A stretch of 64,000 nt of DNA from an uncultured bacterium (GCA_905215405.1 CAJMQE010000007.1:15531-79530); one strand, 5' to 3'; shown: positions 47,558 to 56,783, counted from the first letter of the stretch. The notes: generated by a model from the sequence alone, not told the origin. A program made the numbers and translations.

Positions 47558-48517
47558 ATGAATCAGAACAGAGCACAGGAGATACTAAAGCACATCACAC
47601 AGGATAAGGATTTTGGCGTGTCAATGTTCAAGACACTTTCACTTTCTGACAGCATTTATGTAGTGTCAGATATTATTCCATCATGTGTGAAGAAAGCAAT
47701 TGCTGATGGAAATGAAAACGATGAAGGATATTTCAATAAGATCCTGAGATCATTCCGTCCAATTGTAGTTGAGAAGATTAAGACAGCAGACAGACTCTGG
47801 ATCGTCTATTGCGAATCAACAGGATATCCATACGAACTGGATCAGGATATGATCGTTCTTTTTGATTATGCAAACCATAAGCTGGTTACAGAGAAGCTGG
47901 AGAAGGCGGGATTTAAAGTAGCAACAACAGATGTCGATCAGACACAATTTAAAAATGAAGTTGCCCATATGTACCGAAATGGTTATAAAGCCATGAGATT
48001 TATGGATGGAAAATCAACTCCATATGTAGTGGAAAGAGAAGAATTTTATCCATTTAGTGATTTTTATACAGATGAATATATAACAAATCCAGCCCTGGAA
48101 TACAGTATGATTTCATTTTTCCAGGAATTCAGAAAACAGGTGGAAGTTTCAGATCAGCGAGCACAGATGTTAAAGACTCGTGAGAATGCCATGGCTCAGA
48201 ACATGTTAAATGGTGAATTCATGGTTCCATGTATCAAAACAGAGACTGAGGAAGAAGTTGAAATTTCTCATCCATATGTGAATCTGAAGGAGCAGCTCAA
48301 ACCTGCTGACGGCAAAGATGTAATTGCAATTCCTGCATTTACGGATGGATTTGAATTAGATAAATGTTATGAAGGAAAGCATGAGAATATGCTTTATAGT
48401 TTCAAAGAATTGACGGAACTTGTAGATGAGCTTGGGGCACATGGTATGATTCTGAATTGTCTTGGAATCAGCTATTATATGCCAGCCGATATCATGCATA
48501 AAGTTCTTGGAAAATAG
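47558..48517 (+). CDS. Protein with DUF3881-like N-terminus and SseB-like C-terminus
   Basis: A 319-residue soluble protein. The N-terminal two thirds resemble a family confined to Lachnospiraceae-type Clostridia (provisionally DUF3881-like, from memory). The final 65 residues, with VIAIPAFTDGFELDKCY and LGAHGMILNCLG, look like the SseB N-terminal fold, which is known for protein binding. No catalytic motif is visible and no signal or membrane segment. TTAGGAG precedes the ATG. It has its own promoter and terminator. Function unknown. Confidence 0.68.
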   Translation: MNQNRAQEILKHITQDKDFGVSMFKTLSLSDSIYVVSDIIPSCVKKAIADGNENDEGYFNKILRSFRPIVVEKIKTADRLWIVYCESTGYPYELDQDMIVLFDYANHKLVTEKLEKAGFKVATTDVDQTQFKNEVAHMYRNGYKAMRFMDGKSTPYVVEREEFYPFSDFYTDEYITNPALEYSMISFFQEFRKQVEVSDQRAQMLKTRENAMAQNMLNGEFMVPCIKTETEEEVEISHPYVNLKEQLKPADGKDVIAIPAFTDGFELDKCYEGKHENMLYSFKELTELVDELGAHGMILNCLGISYYMPADIMHKVLGK

Positions 48518-48559
48518 AGATGCACAACGTTGTTCATAAAGACTTTTTATGAGGAATGA

Positions 48560-48598
48560 AAAAGCTGTACAGATCAAAGGATCTGTACAGCTTTTTTT
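48560..48598. terminator. Bidirectional terminator at 48.6 kb
   Basis: AAAGCTGTACAGATC, loop AAAG, GATCTGTACAGCTTT plus T run: a perfect 15-bp stem with A/T tails on both sides, shared by two convergent genes. Confidence 0.95.
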
Positions 48599-48610
48599 AC
48601 GATGTCCGGA

Positions 48611-49129
48611 TTAAAAACGGAACATACATTCATTCTGATTGACATTCTGCTTCATATAAGTAACAATCTGTTCTTTCAAACCATCAGGCATATCAGCCTG
48701 GCGAAGCATGACTAACATCTGTCCTTTCTTGAACATCATATAATAACCGAACTTATCATAGATGGTCGTAAAATCTTCCCAGTGGTAGATATATTTAACA
48801 TCATAGTCAGGAATCTCAGCAAGAATACCAGTTGGCATTAGTGTGATCTCACATGGTGCAGATTCAGATTGATCACGATGCTTCAGATGATATCTGACAC
48901 TGTTCTTGAACTGTGTATAGATGAAGAACGGATAGGCCCAGAAGATCACATACAGCATAAGTAAATAAGTGTTATTGAATCCCATGCAGATCAGTACAAT
49001 GGACAGACATGCTGGCAGAAAGGATAAGATCAGTTCCAGTTTGTTGCGCAGAAATCTGTTCCAGAATACGATTTTTTTGTATTCATCGCCACTGGCCTTT
49101 AAAGCGGTGTTATATCGAAGTACGTCCAT
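48611..49129 (-). CDS. YcxB-like membrane protein
   Basis: A 172-residue protein with a membrane hairpin (about residues 35-75) and a C-terminal domain with the pattern ITLMPTGILAEIPDYDVKYIYHWEDFTTIYDK, as in YcxB-type proteins. Function unknown. The start MDVLRYN at 49129 follows GAAGAGGAAATT; the frame is open to 49147. Confidence 0.75.
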   Translation of the reverse strand: MDVLRYNTALKASGDEYKKIVFWNRFLRNKLELILSFLPACLSIVLICMGFNNTYLLMLYVIFWAYPFFIYTQFKNSVRYHLKHRDQSESAPCEITLMPTGILAEIPDYDVKYIYHWEDFTTIYDKFGYYMMFKKGQMLVMLRQADMPDGLKEQIVTYMKQNVNQNECMFRF

Positions 49130-49289
49130 AATTTCCTCTTCTTTCATGAAATAGTAATCCAGGATCAGAACTTTTTATCTGACCATATATGAATAAATTC
49201 TATCACGAATACTGAGAATTCTCAATAAAATTTCTATAAAATACGAGGAAGAAAACAAATAAGCAGATTATCTGATAGCAATTCGTTTG

Positions 49290-49318
49290 TTTTCAAATTA
49301 CATAATGTGTAGTATAAT
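49290..49318 (+). promoter_or_regulatory. Probable promoter of the GGDEF-EAL gene
   Basis: TTTTCA (49290-49295), 17 bases, TATAAT (49313-49318). The leader is about 85 bases; no c-di-GMP riboswitch was recognised in it. Confidence 0.65.
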
Positions 49319-49411
49319 GAAAAAATACGTAGGATAAGAAGCATACTCTGAGGGACGGGAGTTGTCTTTGATATTTCATAAGTGAAAATAAGTGAAGGAA
49401 ACGGGAAAATT

Positions 49412-51727
49412 ATGAATGAAAATAACATAAGGAATAAGGTCCTTACGGAAATTATGCAGCAGCTTGGATCGCATGAATTATTTACGGATATCGTTTATAA
49501 GATTTTCGAAAGTTCGAATCAATATCTGGATATTACCAATCTATTGCTTTTGCAGATCAATCCAAATGGAACGAAAGTGAATAGTATTGTTGAATATCAT
49601 AAAGAAGGCATGCAGGAAAAGCATATTATCGATTTTAGCTTACATAAACTATGCATTTGTTCCGATCATATGCTGGTCATAGAAAAGACAGAAAATGGTG
49701 AGTATAACAGACGGACAATTACAGATACAAAGCTGGAACGTACAAACAGTTCCGCCGCAAAGGCTTTGCATCAGAATATTCAAAAAGCTGGTCAAATACA
49801 GTCTGTACAAGAGGCAGATAGGACAGAGCAGGAGCAGCCAGAAAATGCACAGAATGAGAATAAAAAGTATGAGAACGAAAGTGGTCTGCTCAAAATGCAT
49901 AATTATGCAGATGTTATGACGGATCTTGCTGCAAAGAGATGTGTAACGGTTCCAGTGTATATTAACGATATGCTGGCAATGCATGTGGTAATTATGGATT
50001 CCGATAAGATACAGAAATGGTCAGAATCTGAATTACAGTTCATCAGCAATGTGACGAATGTAATTCAGTGCATTGCGCAAAAAAAAGTCACAAGCAGTTC
50101 ATTGTTATCTTCTTACGAAGTGTTAAAAGAAATCTTAAATAATATTGGAACAGGAATCAGCGTCTGCACGCAGAATGGCGGAGACATCCTGTTTGAAAAT
50201 AAGCTTGCAGCACAGTCAGAAGAAATCAGAAGAACGATCAAAGAATGTGTAAAGGTGTATTTTGATGAGACTGTAGAAGATAACGGAAAGCCAATGGAGT
50301 TTTACGATTCAGAGTCAGGACTCTGGTTTGAAGTGAAGTTCGCAGATCTGACATGGATAGATGGCAGTCAGGTCGTGATCTGTACCGCTGAGGATATTAC
50401 ACAGAAAAAGAAGAACCAGCAAAAGATAGAATATCAGGCACATAATGATTTCCTCACGGGTCTGTATAACAGAATGAAATGTGAACACGATTTGAGGAAA
50501 GTAATCAAACAGACAATCCGTATACAGAAAAAAGGTGCTGTCCTTTTTATGGATCTGGATGATTTTAAACATATTAACGATGGACTGGGTCATCAGTACG
50601 GAGATATTTTGTTACAGCAGATATCTGCCGGATTACAGAGTGTTCCAGGACTTCGCGGAAATTGTTACCGCATGGGTGGAGATGAATTTGTAATTATAAT
50701 TCCACCAAATATATTTCATGATCTGGATAAGATCATTAAAAGCATTATCAATATGTTCAATAAACCATGGTATCTGATGGAAACAGAATATTTCTGTACC
50801 ATGAGCATGGGCGTTGCAACATTTCCAGACAAGGGAACAGATGTCAACGAACTGATCAAAAATGCTGATATTGCCATGTATGAGGCCAAAAAAGCAGGCA
50901 AGAACCGCTACAATTTCTATACGGAAGATTATAACAGCAGATCCTATAAACGGCTTGATATTGAAAATAATATGAGAATGGCCATTGCATCTGAATGTGA
51001 TGAATTTGTTGTATTTTATCAGCCGGTCATCGATACAGCGAATGGAAAATGTGTATCCTGTGAAGCACTGGTGCGTTGGGACAGCAAGGTCCTTGGATTT
51101 ATGGGCCCTGGAGATTTTATTCCGCTGGCAGAGTATCTTGGTCTGATCACATCGATCGGAGATTTCGTACTCGAGGAAGCTTGCAGACAGTGCAAGATCT
51201 GGAATGAAAATGGATATCCGGAATTCAGGGTCAATGTCAACTTGTCAGTTGTACAGCTGCTCCAGAAAGATGTCGCAGAAAATGTAAGGAAAATACTTGT
51301 AAAAACAGGTGTTAATCCGAAAAATATCGTACTGGAGATCACGGAATCCTTTGCTATTAATGATATGGAACGTGTTATGAAGATTATAGATGGTCTGAAG
51401 AAGCTTGGGCCTCAGATTGCTCTAGATGATTTTGGAACAGGATATTCTTCTCTGAATTATATCAAGCAGCTGCCACTGGATATTATCAAGGTAGATAAGA
51501 CATTTATTGATGATATCGTGGATGATGACTATGCTCAGGCATTTGTGAAATTGATCGTCGATCTGTCAAAGACAATTGGAACAAGAATCTGTGTGGAGGG
51601 TGTTGAAAAAGGCAATCAGTATCAGTTGCTCAGAAATCTTGGGGTTGATTACATTCAGGGGTATTATTTTGGCAAACCGGTGGATGCGGCAACATTTTAT
51701 GAAAGCAATCTGAGAATGCTGGCATAA
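49412..51727 (+). CDS. GGDEF-EAL bifunctional c-di-GMP protein
   Basis: A 771-residue cytoplasmic protein. Residues 1-230 look like a GAF-type sensor broken by a charged Gln/Glu-rich insert; residues 235-335 are PAS-like. GGDEF follows (active site RMGGDEFVIII), then an EAL domain with EALVRW, ITES, DDFGTGYSS and KVDKTFI. Both catalytic motifs are intact, so it may make or destroy c-di-GMP depending on the sensor. No RxxD inhibitory site is seen before GGDEF. No membrane segment. The ATG at 49412 is preferred over GTG at 49382. Confidence 0.9.
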   Translation: MNENNIRNKVLTEIMQQLGSHELFTDIVYKIFESSNQYLDITNLLLLQINPNGTKVNSIVEYHKEGMQEKHIIDFSLHKLCICSDHMLVIEKTENGEYNRRTITDTKLERTNSSAAKALHQNIQKAGQIQSVQEADRTEQEQPENAQNENKKYENESGLLKMHNYADVMTDLAAKRCVTVPVYINDMLAMHVVIMDSDKIQKWSESELQFISNVTNVIQCIAQKKVTSSSLLSSYEVLKEILNNIGTGISVCTQNGGDILFENKLAAQSEEIRRTIKECVKVYFDETVEDNGKPMEFYDSESGLWFEVKFADLTWIDGSQVVICTAEDITQKKKNQQKIEYQAHNDFLTGLYNRMKCEHDLRKVIKQTIRIQKKGAVLFMDLDDFKHINDGLGHQYGDILLQQISAGLQSVPGLRGNCYRMGGDEFVIIIPPNIFHDLDKIIKSIINMFNKPWYLMETEYFCTMSMGVATFPDKGTDVNELIKNADIAMYEAKKAGKNRYNFYTEDYNSRSYKRLDIENNMRMAIASECDEFVVFYQPVIDTANGKCVSCEALVRWDSKVLGFMGPGDFIPLAEYLGLITSIGDFVLEEACRQCKIWNENGYPEFRVNVNLSVVQLLQKDVAENVRKILVKTGVNPKNIVLEITESFAINDMERVMKIIDGLKKLGPQIALDDFGTGYSSLNYIKQLPLDIIKVDKTFIDDIVDDDYAQAFVKLIVDLSKTIGTRICVEGVEKGNQYQLLRNLGVDYIQGYYFGKPVDAATFYESNLRMLA

Positions 51728-51772
51728 AGATTTTGCCCAGACTTTTTGGGATGGACAGTTATAAATAAAATG

Positions 51773-51801
51773 AAAAGGAGCAGAGGGTTGCTCCTTTTTT
51801 G
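51773..51801 (+). terminator. Terminator after the GGDEF-EAL gene
   Basis: AAAAGGAGC, eight-base loop, GCTCCTTTTTT: a clean 9-bp stem with T run. Confidence 0.92.
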
Positions 51802-51842
51802 TTGTACAAATGCGTCTTAAATAATTTAATTGCTATAATTAC

Positions 51843-51899
51843 TTGACCTGTCGTAGTAATCGTGCTATATTATCTACAGGTACTACGACAGACGTAGTA
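51843..51899 (+). promoter_or_regulatory. padR promoter with operator-like inverted repeats
   Basis: TTGACC (51843-51848), 17 bases, TATATT (51866-51871). CTGTCGTAGTA (51848-51858) lies in the spacer and its exact complement TACTACGACAG (51881-51891) lies just past the start site. The second copy is also half of a tighter palindrome, TACTAC-N7-GTAGTA (51881-51899). Paired sites around the promoter look like a repressor operator, plausibly for the PadR protein encoded downstream. Confidence 0.75.
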
Positions 51900-51972
51900 T
51901 GACAGACGGAATACTTTCGATGTTCGATATGACGAAATAAGTGAAGATGTAAGAAAATATGAGGCCTGTCCG

Positions 51973-52074
51973 ATGGAAAGCAAGGATATCAAAAAGCCAG
52001 GATATCAAAAAGCCAGGATATCAAAAAGCAAGGATATCAAAAAGCCAGGATATCCAAAAGTCAGGATATCATAA
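51973..52074 (+). CDS. Possible 33-residue leader peptide inside the repeat array
   Basis: An ATG at 51973 preceded by GAGG (51961-51964) opens a 33-codon frame ending in TAA at 52072. It reads through six 16-bp repeat units and gives a basic peptide in which SKDIKKPGY recurs with a 16-residue period. It may be a leader peptide or a chance frame; the repeat explains much of its regularity. Confidence 0.3.
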   Translation: MESKDIKKPGYQKARISKSKDIKKPGYPKVRIS

Positions 52075-52163
52075 AGCAGGGTATGGAAAAGCTAGAATAT
52101 CTTAAAGCAAGGTATCGAAAAGCCAGAATATCCTAAGCCAAGATATCATAAAGCAAGGTATTA
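51979..52163 (+). repeat. 16-bp tandem array (12 units) in the padR leader
   Basis: GATATC or a variant recurs at 51985, 52001, 52017, 52033, 52049, 52065, then about 52080, 52096, 52111, 52127, 52142 and 52157, a spacing of 16 then 15-16. The consensus unit is AGCCAGGATATCAAAA. The first six units are nearly perfect, the last six decayed. It lies in the transcribed leader between the promoter at 51843 and padR. Confidence 0.9.
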
Positions 52164-52241
52164 CTTTGAAATCAGAATAATGATGAAAGCGTAAATGAAA
52201 GCGTAAAAGTTCAAAGTGAATAGTTGAAAGCAGGTGAGTGA

Positions 52242-52562
52242 TTGATAACAAGTGATGGAATCAGAGGATATAACGATATGATTATACTTTTTCTGTTGCT
52301 GGATGAACCGTCCTACGGATATGAAATTTCCCGGCGGATCAAAGAGCTTTCCGATGAAAAATATATTATCAAAGAGACAACGTTATATTCTGCATTTACC
52401 CGTCTCGAGAAGAACGGATATATTGAGTCCTTCTATGGTAATGAGACGAATGGAAAGCGCAGAACATATTACCGGATTACAGACAGCGGACGGAACTATT
52501 ACAGGGAAAAATGTGAGGAATACCGCCAGATCAGGGAAGTCGTAGAGAAATTTATAAAATAG
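52242..52562 (+). CDS. PadR-family transcriptional regulator
   Basis: A 106-residue winged-helix repressor of the small PadR subfamily: MIILFLLLDEPSYGYEISRRIKELS, TLYSAFTRLEKNGYIES, and a wing with NGKRRTYYRIT. Such proteins often repress an adjacent transport or membrane gene and themselves. The start is TTG at 52242 with AGGTGAG just upstream. The next gene, 85 bases downstream, encodes a HAAS-domain membrane protein; PadR plus HAAS/DUF1700 pairs are a recurrent Firmicute arrangement. The long leader with operator and repeats precedes it. Confidence 0.92.
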   Translation: MITSDGIRGYNDMIILFLLLDEPSYGYEISRRIKELSDEKYIIKETTLYSAFTRLEKNGYIESFYGNETNGKRRTYYRITDSGRNYYREKCEEYRQIREVVEKFIK

Positions 52563-52647
52563 GAATATTGAAAGAAATTTTGGAATATGGAAATCTGAGT
52601 GGATATTACAGGCAAAAGCCTGAGTAAAAAAGAAGGGATGTCAGAGT

Positions 52648-53661
52648 ATGGAAACAATCAAGAATTATATTGACGGATTATTTAAAAGTCTTCCAGATAC
52701 AGCAGAAGTAAAAAAGGCAAAAGCAGAACTCCTGAATATGATGGAAGATAAATATAATGAATTAAAACACGAAGGAAAATCAGAAAATGAGGCAATCGGT
52801 ATTGTCATATCAGAGTTTGGAAATATTGATGAGATCGTGCAGGAACTTGGCTTGGAAGAGAAAAGCACAATTAACAGCCAGGGTGCAAATGGTGGAGATA
52901 ATGCAAGCCAAAAGGCAGGAATACCAGTAAATCTGCAAACAGCCAAAGATTTTTTGCAGGCGAAGGTAAAGAGTTCAATGCTTGTGGCAGTCGGTGTATT
53001 TTTATGTATCATTTCACCGGTTACGATTCTGATGCTGAGTGGAATCGCAGGGGCAGGAATGGTTGAAGAAGGCATGGCAGATGCTGTTGGAATTGGTGTC
53101 CTTTTTGTGTTGATCGCCATAGCAGTTGGCTTATTTATCTTTAGTGGCTCTGGTATGGAACGCTATGAGTATATGAAGAGGGAAGTCCTGGCTCCTGATG
53201 AAAGAGTCATCACATATGTATCGGAATTGAAGCAGGATTATGCAGGCAAATATACAGGTTGCATTACGCTTGGGGTTGTACTTTGTATTCTTTCCGTAAT
53301 TCCTGTCGTTGTAGCAGGGTGTATTGAAGGTGTTAGTGAAGTGACAGAGACTTTGACAGTTTGTCTGCTTCTTGTTCTGGTAGCCATTGCAGTATTCATT
53401 TTTATTGCAGCAGGATGTCTGATGGAAGCCTACAACCAGCTTCTGCAGAAAAAGGATTATACAGTGGAAATGAAGGAAAAGAAGGAAGATGAGCTGACAG
53501 GTAAAATCAGTGCAGTTTACTGGCCGCTTGTGACAGCTGGATATCTGCTCTGGAGCTTCTTGACAGGAAGTTGGGGGATTACATGGATCGTATGGCCAGT
53601 TGCCGGAATTCTGTTTGGAGCGATCGCAGCACTCTGTTCCATGTTTCAGAAGGAAAAATAG
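52648..53661 (+). CDS. HAAS/DUF1700-like membrane protein
   Basis: A 337-residue protein. The first 75 residues form a helical HAAS/permease-prefix type domain (IKNYIDGLFKSLPDTAEVKKAK through FGNIDEIVQELG). Six hydrophobic segments follow in two clusters (about 112-170 and 205-260) and at the C-terminus (about 290-330). Partner of the upstream PadR regulator by position; such proteins are suspected to sense or respond to envelope stress. Function unproved. Confidence 0.8.
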   Translation: METIKNYIDGLFKSLPDTAEVKKAKAELLNMMEDKYNELKHEGKSENEAIGIVISEFGNIDEIVQELGLEEKSTINSQGANGGDNASQKAGIPVNLQTAKDFLQAKVKSSMLVAVGVFLCIISPVTILMLSGIAGAGMVEEGMADAVGIGVLFVLIAIAVGLFIFSGSGMERYEYMKREVLAPDERVITYVSELKQDYAGKYTGCITLGVVLCILSVIPVVVAGCIEGVSEVTETLTVCLLLVLVAIAVFIFIAAGCLMEAYNQLLQKKDYTVEMKEKKEDELTGKISAVYWPLVTAGYLLWSFLTGSWGITWIVWPVAGILFGAIAALCSMFQKEK

Positions 53662-53759
53662 TCTGTTTTTGTATTCTTTTTAAAAATCTGCTTGCAAAAA
53701 AAGTATTTTTATATGACAATCAGAGAGAATAAAAGACAAAAGACGGAGGTATTTGCAAA

Positions 53760-54320
53760 ATGAAATTAATGATTGCATCTGACATTCACGGCTCAGCATT
53801 TTACTGCAGACAGCTGATAGAAGCTTATAAAAGAGAAAAAGCGGATAAACTTATTATTCTTGGGGATGTACTTTACCATGGACCAAGAAATGATCTTCCG
53901 AAAGAATATGCACCAAAGGAAGTCATTGCGATGCTAAATCCGATAAAAGAAGAGATTCTTTGTATCAGAGGAAACTGTGATACAGAAGTAGACCAGATGG
54001 TACTTGATTTTCCAGTGCTGACAGAACAGGGGGTTTTATTTGTCAATGGAAGAACAATCTATATTGTGCATGGACACAAGTTGGATGACAAGAACAGACC
54101 TACGACGAAAAAAGGCGATATTTTACTTTGCGGACATACACATGTGCCAAAATGTGAAGATCGTGGAGATTACATTTATATGAATCCTGGTTCTGTATCA
54201 ATACCAAAGGAAAATAGTCCACACAGTTATATGATCATAGAAGATGGATTTACATGGAAAGATCTGGATGGAAATGTCTATATGACTTATGAATCAGGTC
54301 AGATAGCCAACAGAGATTGA
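53760..54320 (+). CDS. yfcE: YfcE-family metallophosphodiesterase
   Basis: A 186-residue calcineurin-like enzyme. The metal ligands are in order: ASDIHG, LGDVLYHGPRND, RGNCDTE, VHGH and CGHTHVPKC. It fits YfcE, a manganese-dependent phosphodiesterase with a preference for small nucleotidic or artificial substrates; its physiological role is unknown. GGAGG precedes the ATG. A possible promoter is TTGCAA (53692) and GACAAT (53715). A hairpin follows at 54341. Confidence 0.9.
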   Translation: MKLMIASDIHGSAFYCRQLIEAYKREKADKLIILGDVLYHGPRNDLPKEYAPKEVIAMLNPIKEEILCIRGNCDTEVDQMVLDFPVLTEQGVLFVNGRTIYIVHGHKLDDKNRPTTKKGDILLCGHTHVPKCEDRGDYIYMNPGSVSIPKENSPHSYMIIEDGFTWKDLDGNVYMTYESGQIANRD

Positions 54321-54340
54321 GAATAGATAACAGAAAACAG

Positions 54341-54414
54341 AAAGCTGTCGCTTTCAGTTCTATCTACAAAGTCAGTTTATGACGATGAAGAATAGCTGAA
54401 AGGACAGCTTTTTT
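54341..54414 (+). terminator. Terminator after yfcE
   Basis: AAAGCTGTCGCTTTCAG and CTGAAAGGACAGCTT pair over a 38-base loop, with a T run at the end. The stem is strong despite the long loop. Confidence 0.75.
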
Positions 54415-54477
54415 GCTTAAGGGAAAAATTGAATTCTTTCGTGAAATATGAAAACATTCAGATCAAACGTTCATGGA

Positions 54478-55908
54478 TTAGGATGGAGGCGACTGCTCCT
54501 GCTGTTTGCGGATCTGCCGGATAACGATGATGGCAACGACTGAGGAGAGTGCAGCTGTCAGGATGTTGCTGGCAGCCATGACAATTCCAACACTGACACT
54601 GCCAAGATTCGTGAAATTCTGCAATGCCCAGAGAATTGGAATCCTGAAAATAAATACACGGCAGAAGTTGATCAACAATGTCAGGCGGGTCTTACCAAAT
54701 CCAAATAAGAGAGCCATGATGGCACTATTGATGCCGAGTGGGACACAGCTGCCGAAAGAGTCATAACGAAAGACGTTGATGATCGTCTGCTGGAATTCAT
54801 GATTAAACCCCTGGGTACTATTGGCGAACAACCAGGTGATCGGACCAATAAACAGATTTAAAAGCAGATAACCGATAAGGCCGATCAAAGAATTTACAAT
54901 TAACAGTTTCTTAAAGCAGTCAAGGGCACGGCTTGTATTGCCAGCACCAAGGTTCTGGCTGATGATGGAGGAACCACCGTCCTGAAAACCATTTTGCATC
55001 TGTGTCGGAATACCGTTGATATTATTGGAAATACCGAGGGCACCCACGGTCACTGAACCGTAATTTTTGCTCATGGAGTTGATGACAGTTTTGCCCATTG
55101 CAAAGGCCACTTTTTCCACAATAACCGGAAAAGACAGATGTAGCATTGGAAGTACCACGATTCGGCTGAAACGGATACTGTGAAATGTAAAAGTAAATGC
55201 GTCACTGCCGTGTAAAAGATGGTAGATCGCCATACAGAAAAGAAAACTCTGTGCGATTACAGTCGCTACAGCGATCATGGTAATGTCAGCATGAAGTCCG
55301 TAGATAAAGAAGGCAGTAATGGACAGCTTCAGAGCAATTACGAACATATTCAGCCTGAGAATACGTTTGGAATTACCACGGGAACGTTCAATGGCAATAT
55401 AAACATTGTTAAAAAAGCTGAGAACTGTCGCGAACAGTGTTATGACAAAATAGCGCGTACCAACACTGATAAATTCTTCCGGTGTGCCGCAGAGACGCAG
55501 CAGAAGTGGTGTAAACGGAAGCAGGAGCAGCACAGCTGCTGAAATTCCGGTACAGATGGCGAGCAGGGTACTCATGCGTTTCTTTACAAGAGCATATTCA
55601 CCAGCTCCATAGGCCTCACTTATTTTTAAAGTACTGCCCACGGCAAGACCGACACCGATGGCACTGATCATATTCTGCAGCTGGGACAGGTAGGCAACGG
55701 CAGATACTGCAGTCGCACTGATATGAGACGCCATCATGGTATCAAGAATATTAAAGATGTGGTTAATGAGCTGAAATACGGAAAGGGGAATACAGACGTA
55801 AAAGATCACTTTCCACATGTTACCGGTAAGAGCAAAATCTCTGAATTTCTGGTCTTTTTCAGACAGTGAGGAATCCTGACTGTCCCTAGTATTTTGTTGG
55901 TTATCCAT
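54478..55908 (-). CDS. MATE-family multidrug efflux transporter
   Basis: A 476-residue polytopic protein of the MATE family, which expels cationic drugs or metabolites using Na+ or H+. About twelve hydrophobic segments in two halves are visible, with NHIFNILDTMMASHISATAVSAV near the start and FQDGGSSIISQNLGAGN opening the second half, both typical. The ATG at 55908 follows AAAGGA on that strand; the frame runs open to 55998. Substrate unknown. Confidence 0.9.
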   Translation of the reverse strand: MDNQQNTRDSQDSSLSEKDQKFRDFALTGNMWKVIFYVCIPLSVFQLINHIFNILDTMMASHISATAVSAVAYLSQLQNMISAIGVGLAVGSTLKISEAYGAGEYALVKKRMSTLLAICTGISAAVLLLLPFTPLLLRLCGTPEEFISVGTRYFVITLFATVLSFFNNVYIAIERSRGNSKRILRLNMFVIALKLSITAFFIYGLHADITMIAVATVIAQSFLFCMAIYHLLHGSDAFTFTFHSIRFSRIVVLPMLHLSFPVIVEKVAFAMGKTVINSMSKNYGSVTVGALGISNNINGIPTQMQNGFQDGGSSIISQNLGAGNTSRALDCFKKLLIVNSLIGLIGYLLLNLFIGPITWLFANSTQGFNHEFQQTIINVFRYDSFGSCVPLGINSAIMALLFGFGKTRLTLLINFCRVFIFRIPILWALQNFTNLGSVSVGIVMAASNILTAALSSVVAIIVIRQIRKQQEQSPPS

Positions 55909-56080
55909 GAAAAATCCTTTCGATGGGAAGAACGGTATTGGTTGCAGCTTCCCTGTTGTAGGTCTATCGTATAGAAAAAGAGGGTTAATTTCTATCAATT
56001 TTCTATGAATTTATCGCTTAAATACTGAAAAAATGTGATATAAAGATATCAGAAAAAGTTTATATATTTTTAATGTGATT

Positions 56081-56109
56081 TTGCAGGGATGTATGATACA
56101 GTATATACA
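56081..56109 (+). promoter_or_regulatory. Promoter of the zinc-ribbon membrane protein gene
   Basis: TTGCAG (56081-56086), 17 bases, TATACA (56104-56109). Confidence 0.68.
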
Positions 56110-56137
56110 TAATAAGCGTGTTGAATGGAGTAATGTT

Positions 56138-56542
56138 ATGAATAAGTTTAGAGAAAAGTTAACCACTTTTATGTATGGACGTTACGGCATGGATCAGTTG
56201 GGTAAAGTTCTTATTTATGCTTCATTAATTTTCCTGGTACTTTCAATGATATTCCGATTGAATCTGTTCTATTTTATAGGTTTGCTCGGATTGATATATG
56301 GATATTTTAGAATGTTTTCCAAAAGGGTAGACAAGCGCTATCAGGAAAATCAGAAATTTATGAACTGGCGTTACAAAATGGTCTGCAAAATCAGTCAGTT
56401 CAAAAGCAGAATGGCAGATAGAAAGACACACCGCATCTTTAAATGTCCAAACTGTTCTCAGAAGATCCGAGTTCCAAAGGGAAAAGGAAAAATCTGTATC
56501 AAATGTCCAAAGTGCAGAATTGAATTTATTAAGAAGACCTGA
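56138..56542 (+). CDS. Small zinc-ribbon membrane protein
   Basis: A 134-residue protein with two membrane segments (about 25-42 and 45-62), a basic amphipathic stretch, and a C-terminal zinc-ribbon with CPNCSQKI and CIKCPKC near residues 103-127. Not assigned to a named family; the four or five cysteines should bind zinc. The start at 56138 follows GGAG at nine bases; in-frame codons further up lack a ribosome site. It has its own promoter and is followed by a terminator at 56557. Confidence 0.75.
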   Translation: MNKFREKLTTFMYGRYGMDQLGKVLIYASLIFLVLSMIFRLNLFYFIGLLGLIYGYFRMFSKRVDKRYQENQKFMNWRYKMVCKISQFKSRMADRKTHRIFKCPNCSQKIRVPKGKGKICIKCPKCRIEFIKKT

Positions 56543-56556
56543 TAAAGGCACATGTG

Positions 56557-56599
56557 AATCCCCAAAAGCATTTACGAAAATGTTTTTGGGGATTTTTTT
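56557..56599 (+). terminator. Terminator after the zinc-ribbon gene
   Basis: AATCCCCAAAAGCATTT and AAATGTTTTTGGGGATT pair around a short loop, followed by a T run. Confidence 0.9.
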
Positions 56600-56744
56600 A
56601 AGTGATTCGCGTAAAACATTATGCAAAATAGAGACAGTGTTTTTCGGCATTTGTGAACTTTATCCAAAACTTAAAAAAGATTTTTTAAGTAAATTAAGTG
56701 GTAAATACGCATAAAAACATGTGCTTTTTTAGCTATTATTTTGT

Positions 56745-56783
56745 GCAAAAATACTTGCGATTTTAGAAGCCATGACGTAGAAT
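56745..56783 (+). promoter_or_regulatory. Promoter and LacI-type operator of the maltodextrin operon
   Basis: TTGCGA (56755-56760), 17 bases, TAGAAT (56778-56783). The sequence GCAA-N6-TTGC (56745-56758), a hallmark half-site pair of LacI-family operators, overlaps the -35 box, a good place for repression. The cognate repressor could be the LacI-type protein encoded at 62922-63860. Confidence 0.62.

Noticed and set aside
49319..49411. c-di-GMP riboswitch before the GGDEF-EAL gene
   Set aside because: Leader is too short and the GEMM core motifs are absent.
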